Positions 51,261 through 60,761 of a stretch of 64,000 nt of DNA are shown here, piece by piece. The first letter of the stretch is position 1, and the number at the start of each line of letters is the position of its first letter. Below the pieces are notes generated by a model that worked only from the letters and a program-made list of their open reading frames with translations, was not told the origin of the DNA and made no database searches. The stretch is taken from positions 22,464,683-22,528,682 of the forward strand of contig JASXTE010000002.1 in NCBI GenBank assembly GCA_030280995.1. Direction: 5' to 3'. Origin of the DNA: Hemileia vastatrix. Lineage: Eukaryota; Basidiomycota; Pucciniomycetes; Pucciniales; Zaghouaniaceae. Made by a program: the position numbers and the translations under genes.

Positions 51261-51740
51261 AAAGAAAAATTTAAAACCAGGATAATACAATCAACTGTAG
51301 AAATAAATTAGAATTTCTATTAATTTTTATTTTCAGGATTTAAATCAACTAATTTATTACCAGGATTTATTGTCAACTGAAATAATCAAATATGAATCTT
51401 TATTAATAAAAAATTACTTTAACTGATCACTTAACTACCAGTACTTAATGTCAACTGAAGTAATTCAATATGAATTTTATTACTTAAAAAGATTTATTGG
51501 ATTACCAGGACTCAAAGTCAACTGAAGTAATTAAATGTGAATTATTTATTAAAAAAAATATAATTGTCAGGACAATTTGTCAACTGGAACAATTAAAATT
51601 TAAATTAATCAGGACAAATGTCAACTGAAAAAATTATAATAAGTAATTTATTTAATAAAAAATATTATTGTCAGGACAATTTGTCAACTGGAACAATTAA
51701 AATTCAAATTAATCAGGACAATTGTCAACTGAAAAATGAT
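51261..51740 (-). repeat. E3 leader array of TTGAC...TCCTG motifs
   Basis: About nine units. In minus sense each reads YTCAGTTGACAAATTGTCCT or close, then G plus AT-rich spacer. On the plus strand copies begin near 51269, 51334, 51360, 51437, 51505, 51566, 51609, 51670 and 51713. GACAAATTGTC inside the unit is itself an inverted repeat. The last four units alternate two versions, which suggests a recent duplication of a pair. Shared with E2 (8400-8910). Confidence 0.75.
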
Positions 51741-52009
51741 AATAATTAATATTAAAATATAATTATTTTATTACTTCTGGGACTAAGAACAGTTATTGCT
51801 CTATTATGGTCAACCAGGAAAAATAAAAAAAAATATAATAATAAAAATAAATTCCAAATTACCAGACACCTCCCCCTGCAAAATGAGCAAATTAATGCCA
51901 CTTACAGAGTGCTGAGTAAAAGGAAATACGTAGCAAATGAATAGTGAAGAGTAACCCACAAATAGTAATAACAATAATTACCACGATATACAGATCTTTA
52001 GTCAGTATA

Positions 52010-52191
52010 TGAGCTTAAGTTTTGGAGCGCGGTTTGATTCCCGTTCGCAGCAAAAACTTTTATCACGTGACGTATGACGTTCGTCGTTTTCTCGCCTCCA
52101 CTCGTCCTTTACAGGTACTTGTACGCCGATGGTCCCCTCGATTACGCCTCAAGTAACGTTGCGCCGTCGATATTTCAGAAGGGATCCCAAT
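52010..52191 (-). other. GC/CpG-rich part of E3 leader
   Basis: About 180 bp next to the PBS, with many CpG dinucleotides (for example GACGTTCGTCG and GCGCCGTCGA), in sharp contrast to the rest of the element. On the plus strand GGTTTGATTCCC followed by GTTCGCAGC looks like a tRNA T-arm and 3' end, with a D-arm-like TTTAGTCAGTATATGAGC upstream, but stems do not pair well. Not seen in E2. Confidence 0.5.
52176..52189 (-). other. E3 primer binding site
   Basis: Minus TGGGATCCCTTCTG, two bases after the 5' LTR end. Differs from the E1 and E2 PBS after TGGG. Confidence 0.6.
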
Positions 52192-53016
52192 TGTAAAGGT
52201 TCACTTTTGGTCTAGAAGCTTTGGTACGGTGTAATATGAAGATTTTAAGGATTTATCTGACTCTAAATAATTAGGTACGTATTTTTCTCAATCAAGGATG
52301 ATTCTTTTACTCAAATTAAGAGGTAGTTTTTAATAATTTATATAGATTATAGAATTAGAATTACGTATGGTGTAAATACTAAGGATATAAAATATAATAA
52401 ATAAGTTTTAATTGTTGTAGTTGTAGTAAAATGAGTTGGTAAAATAGAATCATCAAAAGACAACAAAAAGAGAGGCCTTTTATAGGCAAAGGAGAGACAA
52501 AGCACGGCAATCAAATTCTAAAAACAGTAGGAAGAGAGAGAGAAAAAGAACATTCCAGAAAGAGTATTTCAAATAATAAAGTTATTCTAAAAAGAAGGTG
52601 TCAAAAAAGATGTATTTACAGAGTATGTCAGAAATACATCAATATTTTTAATATTGACTGTAAAAGTCAATCCTAAATAAGAAATTTGATTTTTTTGTAT
52701 ATATTTAATATTATTTGAATATTTAAATCTTATTTTATATTTGTATTTATTTTTTAATATAAAATTTTATTTTTTCCCAACCTGTCAAATGGGCACGGTG
52801 TTAGAGAAAAATATAAGGGACAAAATTATAATTTTAATTTTACTTATTTATTTAATTAATTAATTTAATTTTAACATTATGTAATTTGTTAATTTATTAT
52901 AACTAATTTTAATGTAACTAAATTATAATTAAATAATAATTAAAAATGATAAGGTGCGGCTTCATCCAGTAAATAATTAATTATTTCACTGGGTAAGTCT
53001 AGTAGCCTGGATGACA
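52192..53016 (-). repeat. E3 5' LTR
   Basis: 825 bp. TATA core at 52476-52484 (minus TATAAAAGG) would start the element transcript. Outer end GGATGACA, followed by AATAC. Confidence 0.95.
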
Positions 53017-53021
53017 AATAC

Positions 53022-53659
53022 TCAGTTCCTTTTTCTTTAGTAAGGATTCTTTTCTTGAGTATTTTTTTAATCTCTGCTTTTTCCAAAATTTCTTCAGGTT
53101 GCTTTTTAGGTCTTCCTCTTCTTTTTGGAAACAAGTTAGGATCATTTGCATGGTAAGGTTTTAATAATGAGATAGGGAAAACTGGATGTTTCCTATCATA
53201 TGGAGCATATAATATGACTTCCAGTGCCATATTACCAACCATTTTACTTACTACAAAAGGTCCTACAAAGGGATCCTTTAATTTAACATTACCTTGTAAG
53301 TTAAAATTTAGTGTTGATATTAGGACTTCATCTCCCTTCTTGAATTCAAATTCTTTATGAGATTTGTCCCACCTTTTCTTTTCATATTCAAATGATTTTT
53401 GTATGCATTCTTCTGCATGCTTCCTACACATTTTTTTCATATGAATAAAGGATTTAGTACTAGGGTGTATATCCAACCTTGGTAATTTATTTAAATGATT
53501 TACTGGGGTATTTGGTACATATCCCAGCCAGAGTTCAAATGGTTTCTTCTCTGTTACAGAATGAGTTGTGCTGTTATATACATATTCAAGGCCAGGAATT
53601 AATGTTACCCAGTCATGTGTGAATTTATCATTGTCTTTTATTCTAATCCAAAGGCACAA
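53022..53659 (-). pseudogene. E4 integrase C-part
   Basis: NDKFTHDWVTLIPGLEYVYN, SVTEKKPFELWLGYVPNTPV, GPFVVSKMVGNMALEVILYA, YDRKHPVFPISLLKPYHAND, AEIKKILKKRILTKEKGTEY, then interrupted by the E3 LTR. A frameshift near 53640-53660 separates it from the RRYCAFGLE stretch. Its remaining C-terminus is at 44136-44241. Confidence 0.88.
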
Positions 53660-56123
53660 TATCTTCTGATCATGTCTTCTAGAGTTTGTATCATTCTTTC
53701 AGCCAGCCCATCAGTTTGTGGATGGTGTGCTGTGGATAATTTCAATTGACAACCTGATACTTCCATCAAGATGTCCAGAACTCTGAAGTAAATTTAGGGT
53801 CTCTGTCAGAGATTATGGCTTTGGGGAACCCAGCAGTATTCATCATCTGAGTCCACCATAGTAATGCCAAGTCTTTTGCAGATACCTCTTTATGGGTAGG
53901 GATAAATTTACACATTTTTTTTAATCTATTCACAATTACCCAGCAAGAATTGAAACTTTCTTTTCCTGCTAATGGCAAGCCAGTTACAAAATCCATGTTT
54001 ATAATTTCCCATGGAGCTTTTGGCTGCTCTATTTGTTGTAACAACCCAGCTCTCTTCCCAGTTAATCTTTTAGATTTATGACAAGAGTCACATGTTTCAA
54101 TGTATTTTTGTACATCTTCTTTCATGTTTATCCACCAGGCTGTATTTTTAACTCTGGTTAAAGTTTTGTTAAAGTCAAAATGACCAGCTAAGATGTCATC
54201 ATGACAAGTACTCAACATTAACTCTTTCATAGAAGGTGGTATTACTATAACATTACTTAAATTTTTTCTGTAATATATATATCCATCTTCAATTGATAGT
54301 TTACCTTTTTCCAACGCATTTTTATACTTTGGAGGCAAGGTTTTAATTAATGCACTCATGGAGGCATTTGTTGGATCATTAAGAATGGTAGATAGTTTAG
54401 ACAAATATTTATCAGATGAATAATTTTCTAATATAGTCTGCATAAACTCTTCTTCTAAATCCACTATATAAATCCTAAATATATGTATAACCTCATTTTC
54501 AGGTACATATGCTGGGTTGTCAGCATCATTTGGCAAAGGGCTTCTGGATAATAAATCCACATTAGAATGCAATGTTCCTGCTCTGTGAGTGATTGTCATT
54601 GTTCCTCTGTACTCTTGTACAGCTAGTTGCCATCTAAACATGTGCCTATTAGGTGTTTTCATGTTTAGTAATGATTTTACTGAACTGCAATCTGTTATAA
54701 GTTCAAACATCTGGTCTTCCAGATAGTAATGAAGCTTCTCCAAAGCCCACATCATGGCTAAACATTCTAGCTGTGTGGAACCATACCTTAATTCAGTTTT
54801 TCTTAAGGTTCTGGATCTATAACAGATAACTACTTTAGATAATTTTCCATTTATTATCTGTTTCTGCTGTAAAGCAGCACCTAAACCTATGAATCTTGCA
54901 TCAGTGTACAAGATAAAAGGTAGGGTGAAATCTGGCACTCCCGAAATTGGAGCTGTCATTAAACATTCCTTTAATTTATTAAAGGTGTGTTGTCTTTCAT
55001 TATTCCAAATGAAAGCCTCATTTTTCCTGATTAATGTTGTTAAAGGAGCTGCAATAGATTGGTAATTTTTAATATATTGTCTATAATATCCACAAATACC
55101 CAAAAAACTTTGAACTTCTTTTACATTCTTAGGTATACCAATGTTTTTAATTGCTGCCACCTTATTCTGGTCAACACAAATTTGTAATCCAGATACAACA
55201 TGTCCAAGTACTTTCAAAGATTGAAATCCAAATTTAAAATTCTTTAATGCAATTGTCATATTAATTTCATCCATTCTTTGAAATAATCTTTTCAGGTGAT
55301 TTAAATGTTCATCATATGTTTTTGAAAACACTATGATGTCATCAATATAGACCAATAGCCATCCTTCAACCATTTCCTGATGAAAAACACTATCCATCAA
55401 TTTTTGGAAGACTGAAGGCGCATTCTTTGGGCCAAATGGCATTCTCACATACTTATATATACCCATATATGTGGTTATTGATAAGAAATTTTGAGAATTT
55501 CTTTCCACAGGAATCTGGTGGTAACCTTTGTTTCCATCCAGACAGGAAATATATTTTGCTCCTTGTAAAGTAGAATGGATAGAAGCTATCCTTGGTAGAG
55601 GGTAAATATCATCTACTGTGTATGTATTCAGAGCTCTATAATCACTGCATAATCTTGCCTTATCTTTTTCATAAGAGATCAATACTGGTGAAATGACACA
55701 ATACTTAGGTGTTGTGTCCACTTTTTCAACAATACCCATTTCCAACAACATTTTTATATTGTCTTCAATATCTTTCCTTTTTGCAGGAGATGCTGGGTAA
55801 GGTTTCTTTTTTAAGCTGCCAGGAATATTATCCAAATCACAGCTTAGAGAGATTTTCATCTCATGGTCTTTGACCAATCCTAGTTCATTTGAACCATGAG
55901 CAAATGCCATAGGATATGATTTAATCAATCTCAAAATATTTTCTTCTTCAATTTTTGAGAGTTGAGGACTGAAAGAGGCCTTTTGGATTTCATTTTCCAA
56001 TTCAATCACTTCATTGGTGCTTCTTCCACCTTGCAGTTGTTCTTCTCTAGGAGAAATGGTATACACTGAATTTTCAGAACATATCTTAAATTTTCTCTTA
56101 CCATTCACTCCTATGGTAAACAA
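53660..56123 (-). pseudogene. E4 RT, RNase H and integrase core
   Basis: One open frame (53766-56123) of 785 codons plus an out-of-frame tail. RT: CVISPVLISYEKDKARLCSD, YTVDDIYPLPR, YIDDIIVFSKTYDEHL (about 55340). RNase H: FILYTDARFIGLGAALQQKQ, in which Arg replaces Ser. Chain continues without a stop through MMWALEKLHYYLEDQ. IN: CHDDILAGHFDFNKTLTRVK, CDSCHKSKR, NMDFVTGLPLAGK, IISDRDPKFTSEFW. A one-base loss at about 53765 ends the frame. The Glu (AERMIQ) follows in another frame at about 53690-53705. Catalytic residues remain. Confidence 0.9.
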
Positions 56124-56425
56124 CTGTTTGCAGGATCTAGTTTAATGCCAAATTTTGTCAATAAATCATTGCCAATAATAAACCAATCACTACAATTATT
56201 ATTATCCATTACTACAAATTCACAAACTGCTCTTACATATCCATTATTATATTTAAAGAATACAGCAGTTTTGTATTTGAAAATTGGATTTAATATTGAA
56301 CCAAAACCTCTCCAGTTCTTTGTTTGAACAGGTTCTAGTTTTTCCTTATACTTACTGTCAAGTTTCATTAATGTATTAATAGAAACTACACTACCTGCAG
56401 CCCCAGTGTCAAGAATGGCATTCAT
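56111..56425 (-). pseudogene. E4 protease
   Basis: MNAILDTGAAGSVVSINTLM with the catalytic Asp-Thr-Gly, then NWRGFGSILNPIFKYKTAVF, NNCSDWFIIGNDLLTKFGIK, LDPANSCLP and a frameshift into 56123 downward. Part of the Gag-Pol chain; not a separate gene in the intact element. Confidence 0.82.
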
Positions 56426-56716
56426 TTCTCTTCCACATATAATAACAGGTTCTCTGATAGGTGTTATTTTGTAAGTATCATGAGATACATCTTTAATTAT
56501 TTCAGCTTCTTAAATGGAAGTTAAAGATGTATCTGTATGAGGTATAGCATCATTCAGGAACATTATATCCTGTTCTAATACAAATATCTCATTTTCATCA
56601 TCACTGTAAGATATTTTACTTTTACAATCCTCACTGGATTCCATATTTTCAGCTTCATGATTACTTAGTTCAGAATTCTGGGAGGTTTCAATAACATTTA
56701 TTCTCTTCTCACACAT
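56426..56716 (-). pseudogene. E4 Gag tail
   Basis: Begins MCEKRINVIETSQNSELSNH, the residues right after the zinc knuckle GHKC, and continues as an acidic tail ESSEDCKSKISYSDDENEIF, one stop at 56510-56512, then EAEIIKDVSHDTYKITPI. Everything upstream in gag was displaced by the E5 insertion. Confidence 0.8.
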
Positions 56717-57828
56717 TGTGGTCTTCCAACATTGGCAGGGGCCTTTGTTGTGTGATTTGGCGCTGTTTGTGCACGTCTTAATTGACATCTGTTAAAGAAT
56801 TGGGTATTTTTCTGGTTTTATTCCCTGGATATTGGGTCTGCGAGTATGTGGTTACTATCATTGGATAGCCCTGGTTTTTCTATATATTTTATGTCTTGTA
56901 GGAATTTTTCATATTCTAAGTTTTAAGGGGTCATTTCCTCATTTTTCATTTATAAAAGATTGCTGTTTAATTTTGTTTTTTGTTTTTTACTTGCTAACCT
57001 TAAGTCTTAGGGTTAAGTGCTTAGTACCAATGGATAGAGCTAATTGTTCTCTATATTTCATGTCTCAATTTTGTTATAGTGAAATTCCGTGTTTTAAATG
57101 TTTTAGTAGTTGTAGCTAATTTTTCTAAGTAGATTAGTGGTTTTTGTTGGTTTTCTGGCTTCAGGGAGGCTGGGCCGCTTCAGGGAGGCTGGGCCGCTTC
57201 AGGCAGCATCTCCGACGTCGGGCGGCCCGCCTGCCTCTGTTTTAGGAGGTTGGAGAGCGCTTCAGGAGGGTTTTTTATGCAATTTGGCGGGTACAGGCGC
57301 CAGATTGGTGGGTGCGCATGGGCTCTTAGTTAGTGGTCTGTGTGTACATAGTGAATAAGACAGTTTGGGGCAACCTTAATCATCATACAACCATCTGTAG
57401 GTGATATCATTGTTCCTCACTCAGTTTTCACTGTTTTCTGGCCACAATTGGCTGTGTTTGTTGCAAGTGAGTTCTTCATTTAACTTAACTTTGGCAACTG
57501 TTTTCTCTGTTATAGTCTTGCAAGCTATAGCAAGTATTATTGCTGTATCTGGTGTGGATTTGCAGTCTACATCAAGTATCTTTGCTGTCTCTGGTGTGGA
57601 CTTTGTTCTACATTTCAGTTCTTTGGTCTGGTAGTCTGTCTGGTGACTACTTTCTTGGCTCATCAAGCAGTCAAGTGTGTTAAACAGGAGCTTTAGCAAA
57701 ACAGGAACCAACTTACTTTAGAAAGTAAATCTCACTCTTTTTTTCTAAAGGGACAGGGGATTTTCTCTCTGGTTTTTCTCCAACTCCCTTGGTCAAGGCC
57801 TATAGCTAGTACTATAGGATTGTCTACA
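56717..57828 (+). repeat. E5 5' LTR
   Basis: 1112 bp, TGTGGTCTTCCAACATTGGC to GGATTGTCTACA. Near the middle is a 20-bp tandem duplication (CTTCAGGGAGGCTGGGCCG twice, 57159-57198) and a GC-rich imperfect palindrome (CCGACGTCGG at about 57209-57218). The related LTR at 30327 has CCAACGTTGG here. Confidence 0.93.
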
Positions 57829-57832
57829 TTTC

Positions 57833-57849
57833 TGGCGCCCAACGTGGGG
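57833..57849 (+). other. E5 primer binding site (Lys type)
   Basis: TGGCGCCCAACGTGGGG, four bases after the LTR. This is the same 17-base sequence known as the tRNA-Lys1,2 PBS of several retroviruses, so a Lys tRNA is the likely primer. Confidence 0.85.
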
Positions 57850-57919
57850 TAGAACTTGCTAGTTTTTTGGAATATCTGTTTTCTTTGGTTGGTTCTTTTT
57901 GGTGTTTTGGACTGGAAGA

Positions 57920-59373
57920 ATGGCTTCTGGTTCTGCTATTCCTGTGGTGACTGTCAGTGGGGGGGATGGTCCTCCTTCTGTGATGGTTAGGGAGTGTTTG
58001 AGAATTAAAACTTGGGATGGTACCAAGTTTAATGGGGAGGATGTCAAGTGGTTTCTAGAGAAGTATGAAACTGCTGCTGGAGTGGATGGTGCTTCCTATC
58101 TGGACATGGTGAAGCAGATTATCTTCTCAATTGGTGATAGGTCAGTGGAGAAGGAGATTGTGGCCATGTCTGGCTACAAGAAGAGGGATTGGAAATTGTT
58201 GTGTAGGGAGATGGTGGATAGATGGGGTGTCAGGTTCACTATGGTGGATCTGAACAAGGTTGTCAGTGAATGGCAATCTTATGGGGGTGTTGGTAACTTA
58301 CATAGTTACAGGAAGTTTCTGCTACAGTTTGATCCTGTGGTGGAATATTTGGTGGAAGTGGAGGAGCTGGCACATGAAAATGCTGCCAAGGATGTTTTTT
58401 GGTCTGCCCTGGCTAGAGATGTCAGGATGTATGTGTTGAAGGAGCTGTCAAGAAAGGAATTGATGAAGACTCTTTCTAATGGGGATCAGAAGTTGCCTGC
58501 ATTGGATAAGGTGAAGGAGGCTGTTGAGGCCCATTTGAAGTTATTGGCTGTGGACACCTATCAGGAGGGGTGTGCCAAGTATGTCAGCAAGGTCAGTGAG
58601 GCTTTGGCTGAAGAGGAAGTTAGGGAGAAGAAGGAGGAGAGAAATTTGGTGCAGGTTCCCAAACAGGAGAGGGACCCAATGGTGGAGCAGTTGGCTGATC
58701 TTACAAAGCAGCTGCACATTTTTGTTCAGGAAGCCAAGAACATTAATAAGGCACCTTCTCAGCCTAGAGATTTTGAAAGGAGGGCTGGTAGGAGTGATCC
58801 TTGGGTTTGCTCTTATTGCAGTAGGAGGGGGCACAGGTCCAATGATTGTTGGGCACTGAACAGAGATGTGTCTGAAGGAAAAGTGTAGTTTGATGGCAGG
58901 GTTTTTAAGTTCCATGACGGTTCTTTTGTGAAGCCTAGTGAGGGGCAGGCTCCTGTGGATTTGGTCAGGAGAAGGGGTGGTCTCAATCAAAGGAGGCCAA
59001 GGTTTGAGGAGATTCCTGATCAGGGGAAGTCTTCTGTTAAGGTAGATGAGGACATCAAGGGAAAGGGGGGGAGGTCAATAAGGTCTCTTTTTCTACTTCC
59101 TTTGGTGGTTTGGAGTTGTATTATTGTGGTGGACAGTCAAGTGGTGAATGCTTGGCTGGTGTTTATGATGTGGAGGCAGGAAAGGTGGGAAGGCCTAAGA
59201 GCAGCTCTCAGGCCCAACCAAAGCCAAATTCTTTAAAGGTTAATCCTAAGTTGAGTGCAGCTAGGAAGAGGTACAACAAAGAGGAGCTGTACAAGATGCA
59301 GAAGGTTATGGCTGATATGGGCCTCCCTAGTTTTGGCGCATTGGATATGAATGGTGAGCCAATGCCAATGTAG
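57920..59373 (+). pseudogene. E5 Gag with zinc knuckle
   Basis: From ATG 57920 (MASGSAIPVVTVSGGDGPPS). Capsid-like part RIKTWDGTKFNGEDVKWFLE, SIGDRSVEKEIVAMSGYKKR, then a coiled-coil-like Glu/Lys segment and the zinc knuckle CSYCSRRGHRSNDC (CX2CX4HX4C) at about 58808-58850. TAG at 58886-58888, a frameshift near 59090, and TAG at 59371-59373 break what was one Gag-Pol chain: the next frame continues as YNKEELYKMQKVMADMGLPS. No similarity seen to the E1-E4 gag. Confidence 0.85.
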
Positions 59374-60300
59374 GTGGATTCTGACTCTGAGGAGGATGTT
59401 CCTTTGGCTTCATTTCCAAAGCCTGCTGGAGTCAGAGGTTCTGGTGAGGGATCTGGTTTGGTTCCTGTTAATGGTAAATCTGTTGGTGGTGCTGGTCCTC
59501 AAGAAGCTTCTAGGACCAAGGTGGTGAAGCCAAGGGCTCACTTTGAGAGGCCAGTAGTTTCTGGTCAAGTAAATGTTATGGACTCTGTCCTGGAAAGGAT
59601 GAATCAGGGTCAGGTTTCCCTATCTTATGGGGAATTGTATGCTATCAGTCCAGGGTTGGCTGATAGACAGAAAAAGTTGTTGACCAGGAGAAGAGTTTCT
59701 TCTGGTGAGGTAGAATACATTTGTGATTCTGCTGAAAAGTTTGTTGAGGGGTTGGAAACTCATTTTTCTGCTCCTCTGGGATATGTAAATGTCACTCTGA
59801 ATGGCAGGGAGGCAAGGGCATTGGTGGATTCAGGTTCTCAGATAAACCTGATTTCTTTGTTTGAGGCAACTCATATGGGCCTCCCCATCAAAACTGGTAT
59901 TGGTCGGAATTTGAGAGGGATCGGTGGTCATGTCACTGAATTGGTTCGAACTTCAGAGTTTGTGAAGTTAGATGTTGGCAGAGGCTCAGGGAAGGTTCAT
60001 TTTTACATTGCTAAAGGTAATGTAAAAGCAGTTTTGGGTGGGCCATTCTTGATGGATTTTCAGGCAAGAATTGGTTATCAATATGATTTGGGAATTAGTT
60101 TGGAGTTGACTGGTGAAGACAAAAGGAGGCTTCACATGAGGTTATCATCCCCTGGAGAGGATGGTTGGGAGACCAGGCCTGGTTTATCTTCAATGTGCCA
60201 GTGCATGGACTGCTGCAGGAGAAAGAAGGAAGTGGGTGCTGCCTCTGGTTTTTTGGAGTGCAGCTCAGGCTCTATTGAGAGTCTGTCTTTTTTAGAGTAA
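59374..60300 (+). pseudogene. E5 protease
   Basis: Frame continues with DSDSEEDVPLASFPK. The aspartic protease is at about residues 145-240: VTLNGREARALVDSGSQINL with catalytic Asp-Ser-Gly, then GLPIKTGIGRNLRGIGGHVT and AVLGGPFLMDFQARIGYQYD, equivalent to the flap and ILG motifs. A Cys-rich tail CQCMDCCRRKKE follows. Ends at TAA 60298-60300. In the intact element it would run on to RT. Confidence 0.85.
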
Positions 60301-60761
60301 TAAGGGCTGATCACCCTAGTGCTACAACCTCTCCCCAAGATGAGGAAATCCCAGGTTGTAGTAGGTCAGCTCCCTTGGAGATATACCAAGTGGATTTTCA
60401 ACTTTCTCTTTTTAATGTTTCTCTTCTCTGCAAGTATTCATCAAGTTTTTTATCAAGTCTCTGTTCTCTCTCAAGATTCTTAATTATTTTTAATTCAAGT
60501 TCAAGGAAGAAGATTGGTTATATATCTTTATTGAAAGATATGTGGAAAAGTTTTGGGGTGGTGAGATTGGAGTCTAAAAGTAAGTCCTCCCAATTGTGCA
60601 CTGCTAGGGTTTCTTCTACACCTTTCAAAAACATTACCTGGGCCACACCTGTGAGCATTGGGGAAACCCTTGGTTATTTTTGTTGGTAAGAAGAAAACTC
60701 AAGAAAAGAAGATAAAAATTTCAAAATAATTCATGAAAATCAAGAAAAAAATCTGAAGATA
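60301..60761 (+). other. E5 linker with duplicated segment
   Basis: Non-open stretch between PR and RT. 60540-60687 repeats, with changes, the segment at 60978-61133 (SKSKSSQLC...TPFKNIT). This suggests an internal tandem duplication of about 440 bp. Confidence 0.6.

Larger units (their letters stand above)
44242..53016 (-). mobile_element. E3: nearly intact Ty3/Gypsy chromovirus
   Basis: Minus-strand element of 8775 bp. LTRs 44242-45065 (824 bp) and 52192-53016 (825 bp) differ at roughly a dozen or so sites by eye. AATAC flanks both ends (44237-44241 and 53017-53021). It has PBS, leader array, one long Gag-Pol frame of about 2007 codons with only two stops, and a polypurine tract. It lies within the chromodomain codons of E4. 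It is the most complete element in the window and the best reference for E1, E2 and E4. Confidence 0.96.
42455..56716 (-). mobile_element. E4: old chromovirus, split by E3 and E5
   Basis: Minus-strand element of the same superfamily as E1-E3. 3' LTR ends at 43956 (GGCTGACA), polypurine tract (minus GGGTGGGCGAG) at 43957-43967, chromodomain tail at 44136-44241, then E3, then the rest of pol 53022-56425 and part of gag to 56716, where E5 begins. The gag 5' part and 5' LTR lie beyond E5, outside the window. The left edge of the LTR is a guess from a TGTCAG at 42455. Confidence 0.8.

Noticed and set aside
51985..52062. Possible functional tRNA gene
   Set aside because: T-arm and acceptor stems do not pair and no clear anticodon arm is seen. 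Kept only as a tRNA-like oddity in the leader of E3.
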